Shown: piece by piece, positions 53,145 through 62,105 of the stretch
Numbering within the stretch: the stretch's first letter is position 1
Layout of the letters: the number at the start of each line of letters is the position of its first letter
Assembly: GCF_051668705.1 (NCBI RefSeq)
Contig: NZ_CP196351.1
Span: 1,736,001 to 1,800,000, forward strand
From: Alterisphingorhabdus sp051668705
Lineage (GTDB): Bacteria > Pseudomonadota > Alphaproteobacteria > Sphingomonadales > Sphingomonadaceae
DNA: 64,000 nucleotides
Direction of reading: 5' to 3'
The notes under the pieces: model-generated
What the model saw: the letters and a program-made list of their open reading frames with translations, nothing else
Database searches by the model: none
Told to the model about the DNA's origin: nothing
Position numbers and translations under genes: made by a program

Positions 53145-54158
53145 TTAATAGGCCCGCGAAATCGCGAACTCAACTGTTTCGATCATCGCTGATTTGGCCT
53201 GGCTGGCTGGGAAGCTGGCAATCGCATCAATCGCTCTTTGGCCATAATGGCGCGCACGTTCAATGGTTGCGTCAATGGCGCCATTTTCCTGCATCAGGGC
53301 GATTGCATGCGCCAGATCTTCATCTGATGCCTTATGGCCAATTATCGCGCTTTCCCAGAATTTGCGCTGTTCAGCATTGCCGCGCGCATAAGAGAATATA
53401 ACGGGCAATGTCATCTTGCCCTCACGGAAATCATCGCCCACACCCTTACCCATTGTCGCTTGGTCAGATGTGTAATCAATGGCATCGTCGATCAGCTGAA
53501 AAGCGATGCCCAAATTGCGGCCATATTGGTCCAATGCCGTTTCCTGCGCTTCATCACGTTCTGCGACAACGGCGGCGATACGACACGCCGCTGCAAACAA
53601 GGCTGCAGTTTTAGCGCCAATAATCGCCAGATAACGCTCTTCATCGGTCTCTATCCGGCGCTGCGCGGTAAGCTGGTCCACTTCGCCCTCAGCGATAACC
53701 GCCGATGCGTTGGACAGGATACGCAGCACTTTGAGCGAACCATCCTCAACCATCAATTCAAAGGACCGGCTGAACAAAAAATCACCCACCAAAACTGTCG
53801 CCGGATTGCCGAACACCAAATTGGCCGCTGCTTTACCCCTGCGCATATCGGAACCATCCACCACATCATCATGCAGCAATGTGGCCGTGTGAATAAACTC
53901 AACTGCCGCCGCCAGCTTATGATGGCGTGATCCGGGGTAATCCAGCAATTTTGCGCTGGCCAATGTCAGCATCGGCCGCATCCGCTTACCGCCGCCAGCA
54001 ATCAAATGCCCTGCAAGCTCCGGAATCAAAGGGATTTCCGACTGCATACGATCCAATATGACACTGTTCACAGCGTTCATATCCTGCGCGACAAGAGACA
54101 TTATCGGGTCAAGGCTTGGTGCCTTACCATCACGAATTGAGTGTATAGTTGCGGTCAT
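53145..54158 (-). CDS. Long-chain polyprenyl diphosphate synthase (ubiquinone side chain)
   Basis: The enzyme builds the isoprenoid chain of ubiquinone from IPP. From ATG 54158 it has 337 residues with the first Asp-rich motif LLHDDVVDGSDMRRG, GGKRMRPMLTLASAKLL and the second motif IDDAIDYTSDQATMGK. Octaprenyl or decaprenyl chain length cannot be read from the sequence. The upstream extension to 54245 contains no conserved residues and would overlap the opposite chorismate-mutase promoter. Confidence 0.92.
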   Translation of the reverse strand: MTATIHSIRDGKAPSLDPIMSLVAQDMNAVNSVILDRMQSEIPLIPELAGHLIAGGGKRMRPMLTLASAKLLDYPGSRHHKLAAAVEFIHTATLLHDDVVDGSDMRRGKAAANLVFGNPATVLVGDFLFSRSFELMVEDGSLKVLRILSNASAVIAEGEVDQLTAQRRIETDEERYLAIIGAKTAALFAAACRIAAVVAERDEAQETALDQYGRNLGIAFQLIDDAIDYTSDQATMGKGVGDDFREGKMTLPVIFSYARGNAEQRKFWESAIIGHKASDEDLAHAIALMQENGAIDATIERARHYGQRAIDAIASFPASQAKSAMIETVEFAISRAY

Positions 54159-54243
54159 TACAAGGGATGTGGCAATCAATACCGCCATTGGCAAGCGCAA
54201 ATCAGCAATAGACACTATTGGCCCATATGCTAAGATCAATGAC

Positions 54244-54534
54244 ATGCAGGAAGACCAGACTTTACGCTCTTATCGTGAGAGCATTGACAATATAGATGCC
54301 GCGCTGGTTTTCATGCTGGCTGAGCGCTTCAAAATCACCAAAGCCGTAGGGCAATATAAGGCCAAAACAGCTTTGCCGCCTGCCGATCCTTCGCGTGAAA
54401 CAGCGCAGATAGAAAGGCTGAAGAAACTGGCAACCGATGCCAATCTTGATCCTGAATTTTCCACCAAATTTCTGCGCTTCATCATTGATGAAGTGATACG
54501 TCACCATGAGCAGCTTAGAGACGAAAAAACCTAG
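54244..54534 (+). CDS. Chorismate mutase, AroQ type
   Basis: The 96-residue all-helical enzyme turns chorismate into prephenate. It has the AroQ pattern LRSYRESIDNIDAALVFMLA, ERFKITKAVGQYKAKTALPP and FIIDEVIRHHEQL. The ATG at 54244 gives the usual length; longer upstream frames are not needed. It is divergent from the polyprenyl synthase with an 85-base gap. Confidence 0.92.
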   Translation: MQEDQTLRSYRESIDNIDAALVFMLAERFKITKAVGQYKAKTALPPADPSRETAQIERLKKLATDANLDPEFSTKFLRFIIDEVIRHHEQLRDEKT

Positions 54535-54552
54535 CTAGCACCAATATTCTGA

Positions 54553-56064
54553 TCATGCCGCCAATGGCAGAACCAGTTTAACCAGCAAGCCGCCAAGGTC
54601 TTCACTCTCTTGCAAAGACACTGATCCGCCATAAATTTCTGCGACATCGCGAACGATAGCCAGACCAAGCCCCGTTCCCGGCTTGCCGCTATCCAGCCGC
54701 ACCCCGCGATCAAAAATACGCACGCGCTCTTCTTCTGGAATACCCATGCCGTCATCTTCGACCCAGATTTCCGCATAGTCTTTCTGCGTAGCTTCACTTT
54801 CAGCTGCTATTTTATAAACGGTAACAAAAACACTACCGCCGCCATATTTTGCAGCATTCTCAATCAAATTGCCCAGCAACTCATCCAGATCTTGCCGCTC
54901 TACCGCTGCTTCAAGGTTTTTCTCTCCATCAAGATCAAACCGCACATCGGGATAGAGGCGCGTAACAGCACGTTCGACAGCCTCTATGCTTTTGCGTATC
55001 TCCGCTCGGCTTTGGGACTGCCCCCGCCTGCCTACAGCGCGTGCGCGCGCAAGATGGTGATCTACTTGGCGGCGCATCACGGCCGCTTCACGAATAACAA
55101 TATCGCCAAGATCATCGGCTTTTGCCGTCGCAGCGTTCATCACAACAGTCAAAGGGGTTTTCAATGCATGGGCAAGATTACCCGCATGTCGCCGGGCTTC
55201 CTCGGCCTGATTCTCATTATGCGCCAGCAAGGCATTTAGTTCATCGACCATCGGCATAACTTCGCGCGGCAGGCTTTCGGTGACGCGGTTTTGCTGACCT
55301 GTCCGCATGGAGTAAATGGCCTGTCGAACACGACGTAACGGCCATAAGCCGTAAAATGTCTGGAGTGTAGCCAGAATAATCAGACCAAGACCCAAAAGCA
55401 CGAAACTATAGAAAATGGTGCTACGCACTTCGACAATCTGGCTATCCAAATCCGCGCGGTCCTGCGCGACGAGAAACCACCACCTAACATCAGAGCCAGG
55501 CAGATAGATACCGCGTTCGATAACCCGCAACTGCTCATCAGCAACGCCAAATGCAGGCGTTTCTGATGCCGGTCCACCAGTGTCGCCCTCTGCAAGAACA
55601 TTATCAGGCACAACGCCCTCTAGGGCTTGTTGAATCTCAGATCCGGCATCGTAAATATAAGCGCCTTCAGCCTTTACTCGCCCACGCGGTATCAGGCTGC
55701 GGTCCCATAATGAGCGCGATGCAAAATCCTCAAAGCCCTCGCCTCTGATTTGCCAGTAAAAACCGCTATCAGGTTCCAGAAAGCGCTGATCACCCAAAGG
55801 TCTGTTAAACAAAACCTCGCCATCTTGGCCGATTTCGGCAGATGCAATCATCGCGTTCAGAACATATTCGAGCTGCTCATCGAAATTGCGGGTGATCGTG
55901 TTTTCAAGAACGCGGTCTAATATCAAACCACCGCCCAGCAAAAGCACCATGATCCATGCAGCCGCAATACTGATCATCCGGCGGTTCAGTGAACCGGTAT
56001 CTCCGGTCGATTGCGGCGCAACGACAGTTTCACCGTCATTATGTGGTGCAACAGGGTAACTCAT
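54553..56064 (-). CDS. Sensor histidine kinase (PhoQ-like)
   Basis: From ATG 56064 the kinase has 503 residues: a membrane helix (AAAWIMVLLLGGGLI), a periplasmic sensor domain of about 170 residues, a second helix (FYSFVLLGLGLIILATLQTF), HAMP-like linker, an H box NLAHALKTPLTVVMN and ATPase motifs NLIENAAKYGGG, DDGMGIPEEER and GTGLGLAIVRD. It works with the response regulator 89 bases upstream on the same strand. The HALKTP motif places it in the PhoQ/PrmB-like group. The signal is unknown. Confidence 0.9.
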   Translation of the reverse strand: MSYPVAPHNDGETVVAPQSTGDTGSLNRRMISIAAAWIMVLLLGGGLILDRVLENTITRNFDEQLEYVLNAMIASAEIGQDGEVLFNRPLGDQRFLEPDSGFYWQIRGEGFEDFASRSLWDRSLIPRGRVKAEGAYIYDAGSEIQQALEGVVPDNVLAEGDTGGPASETPAFGVADEQLRVIERGIYLPGSDVRWWFLVAQDRADLDSQIVEVRSTIFYSFVLLGLGLIILATLQTFYGLWPLRRVRQAIYSMRTGQQNRVTESLPREVMPMVDELNALLAHNENQAEEARRHAGNLAHALKTPLTVVMNAATAKADDLGDIVIREAAVMRRQVDHHLARARAVGRRGQSQSRAEIRKSIEAVERAVTRLYPDVRFDLDGEKNLEAAVERQDLDELLGNLIENAAKYGGGSVFVTVYKIAAESEATQKDYAEIWVEDDGMGIPEEERVRIFDRGVRLDSGKPGTGLGLAIVRDVAEIYGGSVSLQESEDLGGLLVKLVLPLAA

Positions 56065-56153
56065 AACGAGAGACGCAAGGCCGCTTCGCCATTTGGCTGC
56101 CAATATGTTTTTAAGATACGCAAAACACTAAACACATTGGGTATCAGCGCATG

Positions 56154-56828
56154 TCACCCGACGCGCTCTTCCGGGTCTTCAAGACTATAACCCAAGCCGC
56201 GAATTGTGGTTATAACATCGCTGCCCAGTTTCTTCCGGATGCGCGTAACGAACACCTCTATCGTATTAGAGTCACGATCAAAATCTTGGTCATAAATATG
56301 CTCGATCAATTCTGTTCGAGAGACAACCTTGCCCTTGTGATGCATCAAATAGGATAGGAGCTTATATTCCTGCGCCGTCAGTTTAACCGGCTCACCATCC
56401 AGTGTCACCTTACCAGACCGCGTATCAAGACGCACTAGGCCGGCAGTCAGCTCAGAGCTGGCATTACCAGTGGAACGGCGAATCAAGGCCCTTAGCCGAG
56501 CGATCAATTCTTCTGTCTGGAACGGTTTGGCGAGATAATCATCGGCGCCGGCGTCAAGGCCAGCCACTTTATCAGACCAGCTATCGCGGGCAGTAAGCAC
56601 CAATACAGGAAAGGTGCGGCCCTCTTTGCGCCACATGCCCAATACAGTCAGGCCATCAATTTCCGGCAAACCAAGATCCAGAACCACAGCGTCATAATCT
56701 TCCGTTGACCCTAGAAAATGGCCATCCTCACCATCGGTTGACAGGTCGACAGCATAGCCTGAACCTTCCAATGTGGTTTTGAGCTGTTGGCCCAATGTTG
56801 GTTCGTCTTCTACGATTAACAAACGCAT
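56154..56828 (-). CDS. Response regulator, OmpR/PhoP family
   Basis: The 224-residue protein has an N-terminal receiver domain (LLIVEDEPTLG; phospho-acceptor Asp in AVVLDLGLPEIDG; YLAKPFQTEELI) and a winged-helix DNA-binding domain (AQEYKLLSYLMHHKGKVVSR; VFVTRIRKKLGSDVI). It forms a PhoPQ-like pair with the downstream kinase and lies 185 bases downstream of the PepSY gene. Confidence 0.93.
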   Translation of the reverse strand: MRLLIVEDEPTLGQQLKTTLEGSGYAVDLSTDGEDGHFLGSTEDYDAVVLDLGLPEIDGLTVLGMWRKEGRTFPVLVLTARDSWSDKVAGLDAGADDYLAKPFQTEELIARLRALIRRSTGNASSELTAGLVRLDTRSGKVTLDGEPVKLTAQEYKLLSYLMHHKGKVVSRTELIEHIYDQDFDRDSNTIEVFVTRIRKKLGSDVITTIRGLGYSLEDPEERVG

Positions 56829-57013
56829 TATTATCTCCCTATATGAGCGTGGCCAAAAACCCGCCCATGGTCTTAATTATATTTACGGCACAAAGCCATA
56901 TTTGTCACCCGCTGGTCAAGATGATTACCCATCTTCATATATGAAAGCGATTTAGAGGTAAAAGCTAGGCGCCAATGGTGAAAAGAAACATGCTTGCCGA
57001 ACAGTATCGCAAA

Positions 57014-57325
57014 TTATTGTTGGCGTATAACCTTGCCTGTGCGCGCATCGACATCAACAAAAACAACACGGTTTTCGCGGATAAATTTCAATCGGTAGAT
57101 GCGGGTGCGGGAATCATATTCAGGGCCAATATATTTCATACCCCGCATACGCGGAAGTACGCTGGCCTCAATTTCCTTGAGTGATTTCACCCTGCCATCC
57201 AGCATTTGCTGGCGCGCATCATCACCGGCACCACGGCGTTGTGCATCAGCTGGCGAGGCAGCCATTACAGATATGGACAGGCAAAGCAGGCCAACAAATG
57301 TCAGCAAAGCGGTTTTTTCCATCAT
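57014..57325 (-). CDS. Periplasmic PepSY-like protein
   Basis: From ATG 57325 the protein has 103 residues with a signal peptide (ALLTFVGLLCLSISVMAAS) and a single PepSY-like domain (LKEIEASVLPRMRGMKYIG; YRLKFIRENRVVFVDVDART). PepSY domains often modulate proteases or sensor kinases in the envelope. It is upstream of the PhoPQ-like pair and on the same strand, a common arrangement. A second ATG at 57322 or a start at 57373 is possible. Confidence 0.78.
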   Translation of the reverse strand: MMEKTALLTFVGLLCLSISVMAASPADAQRRGAGDDARQQMLDGRVKSLKEIEASVLPRMRGMKYIGPEYDSRTRIYRLKFIRENRVVFVDVDARTGKVIRQQ

Positions 57326-57557
57326 GCTTTTGGCCCGGATGTCCTTGCCATAGGGGAGGTATATGCTTTTCATCGTGTCAAATGGATAGCAAAGGTGTTT
57401 TGAATAGCAAGTGAATGCATTGCGCTGACGATGTTCACTTTTGTGACATGATGCAAAACTGCAACGATATATTGTGCGCCGAATATGCCAAATGCATTCG
57501 CTGGCGGTAAATTTGCGTGATTGCATTTGTCTTCGCATCACCATAGTTGACGCTGAT

Positions 57558-59369
57558 ATGGCTACACCCCCAATTCTTTCTTATGAGCAGCTCGGCCTTA
57601 ACCAGGGTACATCCTGGTTGTTTCGCGATATTGACCTGCATATCGGCCCTCAAGACAGGCTGGCGCTTATAGGCCGCAATGGTGCGGGCAAAACAACGAT
57701 GCTGCGGCTTATCAATGATGATATTGAGGCAGACAAGGGGCGGCGCACTGTCCTGCCCGGCACAAATATTGTCATGCTGGATCAAAATCCTGATTTTTCC
57801 TCCTATGATAGCCTGATGGATTTCTGCCTTGGCGGATTAGCAGCGCCGGAAGAACATGCCGTTGCCGCTATTGCCGATCAGATTGGCATAGATTTGTCTC
57901 GGCCAGCAATTACCGCCAGTGGCGGAGAACGCAGACGCGCCGCGATATGCCGCGCTTTGGCGCAAGAACCCGATCTCTTGCTGCTTGATGAGCCAACAAA
58001 CCATCTCGACCTTGGTGCGATTAACTGGCTGGAGAGTTGGCTAGAGCGATATAAGGGTGCTTTTGTCGCTATCTCTCATGACCGAACATTTCTTACTCGC
58101 CTGACCAAACAGACCTTATGGCTCGATCGCGGCAGTTTGCGCCGCAAAGAAATAGGCTTTGGCGGATATGATGCCTGGCTGGAAAAAGTCTATGCAGAAG
58201 AAGCCCGCAACGCAGAGCGGCTGGATGCAAAACTGAAAATCGAAGCCCATTGGCTTGAGCGAGGCGTAACGGCACGGCGCAAACGCAATCAGGGTCGCTT
58301 GGAGAAATTGTTTCAAATGCGCGCCCAACGTGCAGCGATGATAGGCCCTAGCGGCAACGCCAATATGAAACTGGAAAGTGATAATTCAAAAACCAAATCG
58401 GTTATCGTCGCAGAGGATATCAGCAAAGGTTTTGGATCAGGTGAAGACCGTGTAGAAGTAATCCGCAATTTCTCTTTACGCATCCAACGCGGAGACCGTA
58501 TCGGCATTGTCGGGCATAATGGTGCTGGCAAAACAACTTTGCTCAAAATACTAACCGGTGAACTTCAGCCCGATAGCGGAACCGTTATTCAGGCTAAGAC
58601 ACTAGATGGGGTGATTATCGATCAACAGCGCACCCTGATGACACCGCAAAAGCGCGTGCGTGATGTATTAGCAGAAGGCGGCGATTGGATAGATGTTCGC
58701 GGCGTGCGCAAGCATGTTCAGGGTTATTTGAAAGAATTTTTGTTCGATCCGTCATTGGTTGATGCGCGTATCGGAACCTTGTCAGGTGGCGAGCAATCTC
58801 GCCTTCTTTTGGCCCGTGAATTTGCCCGTGCATCGAACCTGTTGGTTCTTGACGAACCGACAAATGATCTGGACATGGAAACGCTGGACCTTTTGCAAGA
58901 AGTAATAGCTGATTATGACGGTACTGTGCTTATCGTCAGCCATGATCGGGACTTTCTTGATAAGACCGTGACGGTCACTCTGGGGCTTGATGGCAGTGGT
59001 CATATTGATGTCATTGTTGGCGGTTTTGCAGAATGGGAAGCGCAGCGTAAAGCAACGTCAATAAAGGCCAAAAAATCTCCTAAAAAGACCGATAGTCAGG
59101 ACAATGATAAGCCCAAATCTAACACAGTAAAAACCAAATTAAGCTATAAAGATCAAAGGGATTATGATCTTCTTCCAGAAACTATCGAGAACATGGAGAA
59201 AGCAATAATTCTTCTGGAAGAACAGTTGGCAGACCCCAATCTTTACAGCAGTGACCCAGCAAGGTTTCAGAAGCTCAGCCTGGAATTGGACAAAACCCGC
59301 ACGGATAAGGATACGGCCGAAGAGCGTTGGCTGCTATTGGCCGAAGAAGCGGAAGCACTGCAAGGCTAG
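57558..59369 (+). CDS. ABC-F family ATPase (Uup-like)
   Basis: From ATG 57558 the protein has 603 residues, two ABC domains and no membrane segment. First cassette: IGRNGAGKTTMLRL, ASGGERRRAAICRAL, LLLDEPTNHLDLG. Second: VGHNGAGKTTLLKI, LSGGEQSRLLLAREFA, LVLDEPTNDLDME. A charged C-terminal coiled coil (about 510-603) resembles Uup. ABC-F proteins act on ribosomes or DNA branched structures. Confidence 0.92.
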   Translation: MATPPILSYEQLGLNQGTSWLFRDIDLHIGPQDRLALIGRNGAGKTTMLRLINDDIEADKGRRTVLPGTNIVMLDQNPDFSSYDSLMDFCLGGLAAPEEHAVAAIADQIGIDLSRPAITASGGERRRAAICRALAQEPDLLLLDEPTNHLDLGAINWLESWLERYKGAFVAISHDRTFLTRLTKQTLWLDRGSLRRKEIGFGGYDAWLEKVYAEEARNAERLDAKLKIEAHWLERGVTARRKRNQGRLEKLFQMRAQRAAMIGPSGNANMKLESDNSKTKSVIVAEDISKGFGSGEDRVEVIRNFSLRIQRGDRIGIVGHNGAGKTTLLKILTGELQPDSGTVIQAKTLDGVIIDQQRTLMTPQKRVRDVLAEGGDWIDVRGVRKHVQGYLKEFLFDPSLVDARIGTLSGGEQSRLLLAREFARASNLLVLDEPTNDLDMETLDLLQEVIADYDGTVLIVSHDRDFLDKTVTVTLGLDGSGHIDVIVGGFAEWEAQRKATSIKAKKSPKKTDSQDNDKPKSNTVKTKLSYKDQRDYDLLPETIENMEKAIILLEEQLADPNLYSSDPARFQKLSLELDKTRTDKDTAEERWLLLAEEAEALQG

Positions 59370-59388
59370 TGCAAGGCCAAAATGCCGA

Positions 59389-59835
59389 TCATGCACCAGG
59401 GATTTTATAATAGTCGGCAATACGGTCCAGCGCTAATCTAAGCACCAATTTGCCTGACCGCACTGGCCAGCCCATGTCTTTTTCAGCATGCGCCAGCGCC
59501 TCCCCTGCGCAAATGATCCGCCAGCAAATATCACGCATATCTTTGCCAGCAGAATGAAGGGCGCCATCAAAACGTGCTTTAGCAGAAATTTGTGCTTCAC
59601 TATGGGATAGCCCATCATTGCTCGTCCCGCGATAGCTTATTGGTGACCAGGACATTGTCGACATCCGGTTAAGCTGCGCATATTCGAAATCGCGCCTTAA
59701 TGCCTCACCTGCATCAAATTGCCTCTGTGATAAATAACCACGCGAATAGAGCCATGAAATTGGCGATTCATCGCGATTGAAACCTGGCATATCTTGGGTA
59801 GCAGAGCGTTTCGATTTTTTGGTTTTAATTGGCAA
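59389..59835 (-). CDS. DUF6456 domain-containing protein
   Basis: The 148-residue protein matches the DUF6456 pattern: PISWLYSRGYLSQRQFDAGE, LRRDFEYAQLNRMSTMSW, ALHSAGKDMRDICWRIICAG and ALAHAEKDMGWPVRSGKLVL. The helical C-terminal part resembles phage or replication-associated helix-turn-helix proteins in alphaproteobacteria. No function is known. It is convergent with the ABC-F gene. Confidence 0.82.
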   Translation of the reverse strand: MPIKTKKSKRSATQDMPGFNRDESPISWLYSRGYLSQRQFDAGEALRRDFEYAQLNRMSTMSWSPISYRGTSNDGLSHSEAQISAKARFDGALHSAGKDMRDICWRIICAGEALAHAEKDMGWPVRSGKLVLRLALDRIADYYKIPGA

Positions 59836-59935
59836 AATATATTCCCTTATGGTTATTTATTACTTTGCTTATCGCTATAAAGTTGCTATGTAGGAAAGCA
59901 ATAAATTTGCCGATTTGGTTAATTGGGGAAGTTTT

Positions 59936-60499
59936 ATGCACAATCATATTCGCGCCATTCGCAAACAACAGGGCCTGACGCTCGCTGAATTAGCGGAAAA
60001 ATGTACACCTGAAACCACAGCCCAAACCATTGGACGCCTTGAAACCGGTACACGCACCCTTTCGCTGACATGGCTTGAACGCATCGCCAGCGCCCTTAAT
60101 GTCGATAGCGATGCGCTTCTGGCGCGCGGGGGTGAAGACATCCCTGCGCTGACCGCAGTTATCAGTGCAGATGGTGCTGAGGCAGCAAAAGGCGCCAGCT
60201 ATCTGCCTATATTCAAGCCCGATGCAGATCAATTTGTCGTACAATTTGAGGCCAGCCTTGGCGATTATCGCTCAGGCGACGTGGTTTATCTGGATAGATT
60301 GGATGGGCATAATCTGGCCAAAGCATTGAACCGGGATATTTTGCTGCCACGACCTGGCGGACGTTTTGTTTTTGGTCGATTGCTGGCTATGGACGCAGAA
60401 AAAATACAGATATTGCCGCTAAAAGCTGGGGCGCGTCAGATTGTGATTAATCGCCCTGAATGGCTGGGCGCTGCCAAGCAGCTATTTCGCAACCTTTAG
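59936..60499 (+). CDS. XRE family regulator with S24-like C-terminal domain
   Basis: From ATG 59936 (GGGGAAG upstream) the protein has 187 residues. The N-terminal HTH_3 domain (IRAIRKQQGLTLAELAEKC; TAQTIGRLETGTRTLSLTWL) is followed by a domain resembling the S24/LexA beta-fold (DYRSGDVVYLDR; GRFVFGRLLAMDAEKI), but the catalytic Ser-Met and Lys motifs of LexA are not visible, so self-cleavage is unlikely. The target is unknown; the DUF6456 gene is divergent. Confidence 0.85.
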   Translation: MHNHIRAIRKQQGLTLAELAEKCTPETTAQTIGRLETGTRTLSLTWLERIASALNVDSDALLARGGEDIPALTAVISADGAEAAKGASYLPIFKPDADQFVVQFEASLGDYRSGDVVYLDRLDGHNLAKALNRDILLPRPGGRFVFGRLLAMDAEKIQILPLKAGARQIVINRPEWLGAAKQLFRNL

Positions 60500-60515
60500 C
60501 GTGTAACTGGGCGAC

Positions 60516-61685
60516 ATGCGCATACTTACACTCTCGACATTATTCCCCAATGCGGTGCAGCCCAATTTTGGTGTTTTTGTAGAGCGTCAATGCCAAAACC
60601 TTACCGCAAGGCCAGATGTTGACCTGACAGTGATCAACCCCATCGCCATGCCGCCCTTCCCTTTGAGATATGCGCCGCCTTATAAAGCCTTGCGACAATT
60701 GCCGGAACATGAGCAATGGCATGGCCTTGATGTTTACCGGCCTCACTTTCCCATTCTGCCAAAAATCGGAGGGGCAGCCAATGCCCGCAATATTGCCAAC
60801 GCTGTTCTGCCTCTGGCCAAGCAATTGCACGCACAAAAGCCTTTTGATCTGATTGATGCAGAGTTTTTCTACCCAGATGGCCCTGCTGCAATGTTGCTAT
60901 CAAAGGCTTTAAACCTGCCTTTCACAATTAAGGCACGCGGTGCGGACATTCACTATTGGGCGGGTAAAGGTGGTTGCAGAAACCAGATATTGACTGCTGC
61001 GGACAAGAGCGCTGGTCTGTTAGCGGTTTCTCAGGCCATGAAAGACGATATGGTCGCGCTCGGCATCAACAGAGACAAAATTACGGTTCATTATACTGGC
61101 TGTGACCAAAATATATTTCACCCCGATGCACAGGCACAGAGTGATATTGCGTCACTTGTGCCAACCCAGCCATATAGCATAACTGTTGGTGCCTTAATCG
61201 CGCGCAAAAACCCGTATTTGGTCCTAGAGGCGCTGGAGCAGGTGCTTGATCTACACCATGTGTTTGTTGGAGCGGGAGAGGAAGAGACTGCACTAAAAGC
61301 GGCTGCAGAGCGCTCTGGCTTGGCTGAACGGGTATATTTTACCGGCGCATTGCCGCACGCTGCGCTGCCCGGATTGCTGGCCAATGCCAAAATGCTGATC
61401 CTGCCCTCTCAATCCGAAGGTTTGGCCAATGCCTGGGTCGAGGCACTGGCTTGTGGAACGCCGATTATCATCAGCGAGGCTGGCGGTGCGCGCGAACTGG
61501 TCAAAGATGATCGCTTTGGCCGTATTGTAGGGCAAACGGCCGATAATATTGCCGCAGCGATGAGAGAATTGCGCGATCACACTGTTCCGCGCACCGATAT
61601 TCGTGCGAGTGTTTCAAATTTCACTTGGGAACGCAATGCAGCAGAGCTTGATGGCTTTTTCAAAGGCATCATAAAGACGGCATAG
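60516..61685 (+). CDS. Glycosyltransferase, GT4-like
   Basis: The 389-residue protein has a GT-B fold: an N-terminal acceptor domain (TLSTLFPNAVQPNFGVFVER) and a C-terminal donor domain (SITVGALIARKNPYLVLEAL; LPSQSEGLANAWVEALACGT; SEAGGARELV) with the EX7E motif. Sugar and acceptor are unknown. It follows the XRE gene by 16 bases. Confidence 0.9.
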   Translation: MRILTLSTLFPNAVQPNFGVFVERQCQNLTARPDVDLTVINPIAMPPFPLRYAPPYKALRQLPEHEQWHGLDVYRPHFPILPKIGGAANARNIANAVLPLAKQLHAQKPFDLIDAEFFYPDGPAAMLLSKALNLPFTIKARGADIHYWAGKGGCRNQILTAADKSAGLLAVSQAMKDDMVALGINRDKITVHYTGCDQNIFHPDAQAQSDIASLVPTQPYSITVGALIARKNPYLVLEALEQVLDLHHVFVGAGEEETALKAAAERSGLAERVYFTGALPHAALPGLLANAKMLILPSQSEGLANAWVEALACGTPIIISEAGGARELVKDDRFGRIVGQTADNIAAAMRELRDHTVPRTDIRASVSNFTWERNAAELDGFFKGIIKTA

Positions 61686-61698
61686 CGGTCATCAGCGG

Positions 61699-62085
61699 CT
61701 AAGCCTTAGCAAAGTGCAGAGGGAAGATCGCTGCGCTGATCCAGCGCTCCTCTGCCCGCATCAGCCCCCATGTCCGCACGGCGGCTCGGCTATCCATGAC
61801 TTCTAACCCGATATTCAACATTTCCAGAGCTCTGCGAAGAGTTGCTGGTGGGTGGATTAAGCTGTTGCCGGTGCCCAGCAATAGAAATTCAGGCTCCGGC
61901 TGTAAGTCCAGCGCTTTTCCCAAATTATCAATTGCTAGATCAGCAACCATGGGTGGTTCCCAGTCAAACGCATTGTCGGGGTGTAGAATCAAGCCCCCGG
62001 GAACCCGCCTATCTGCGACACGGAATCCCTCAGGGCCGATTGCCGTAACCAACGGACCGCTAATATCTTCGCGCTTGATTTCCAT
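61699..62085 (-). CDS. Mth938-like domain protein (NDUFAF3 family)
   Basis: The 128-residue protein matches the Mth938/DUF498 family: FRVADRRVPGGLILHPDNAF, PEFLLLGTGNSLIHPPATLR and RRALEMLNIGLEVMDSRAAV. Human NDUFAF3 is a complex I assembly factor; the bacterial role is not known. It follows secF by 20 bases, a standard alphaproteobacterial order. Confidence 0.9.
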   Translation of the reverse strand: MEIKREDISGPLVTAIGPEGFRVADRRVPGGLILHPDNAFDWEPPMVADLAIDNLGKALDLQPEPEFLLLGTGNSLIHPPATLRRALEMLNIGLEVMDSRAAVRTWGLMRAEERWISAAIFPLHFAKA

Positions 62086-62105
62086 AGGCAGTGTCTGCGC
62101 TGAGC

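Noticed and set aside
53334..53930. 198-codon open frame on the plus strand
   Set aside because: It lies entirely antisense to the polyprenyl synthase gene, which has full family motifs; composition is Cys/His-rich and shows no domain.
57326..57544. N-terminal extension of the PepSY gene
   Set aside because: The extra 73 codons are Cys/Arg-rich and precede a clear signal peptide that starts at 57325, so the longer start is unlikely.
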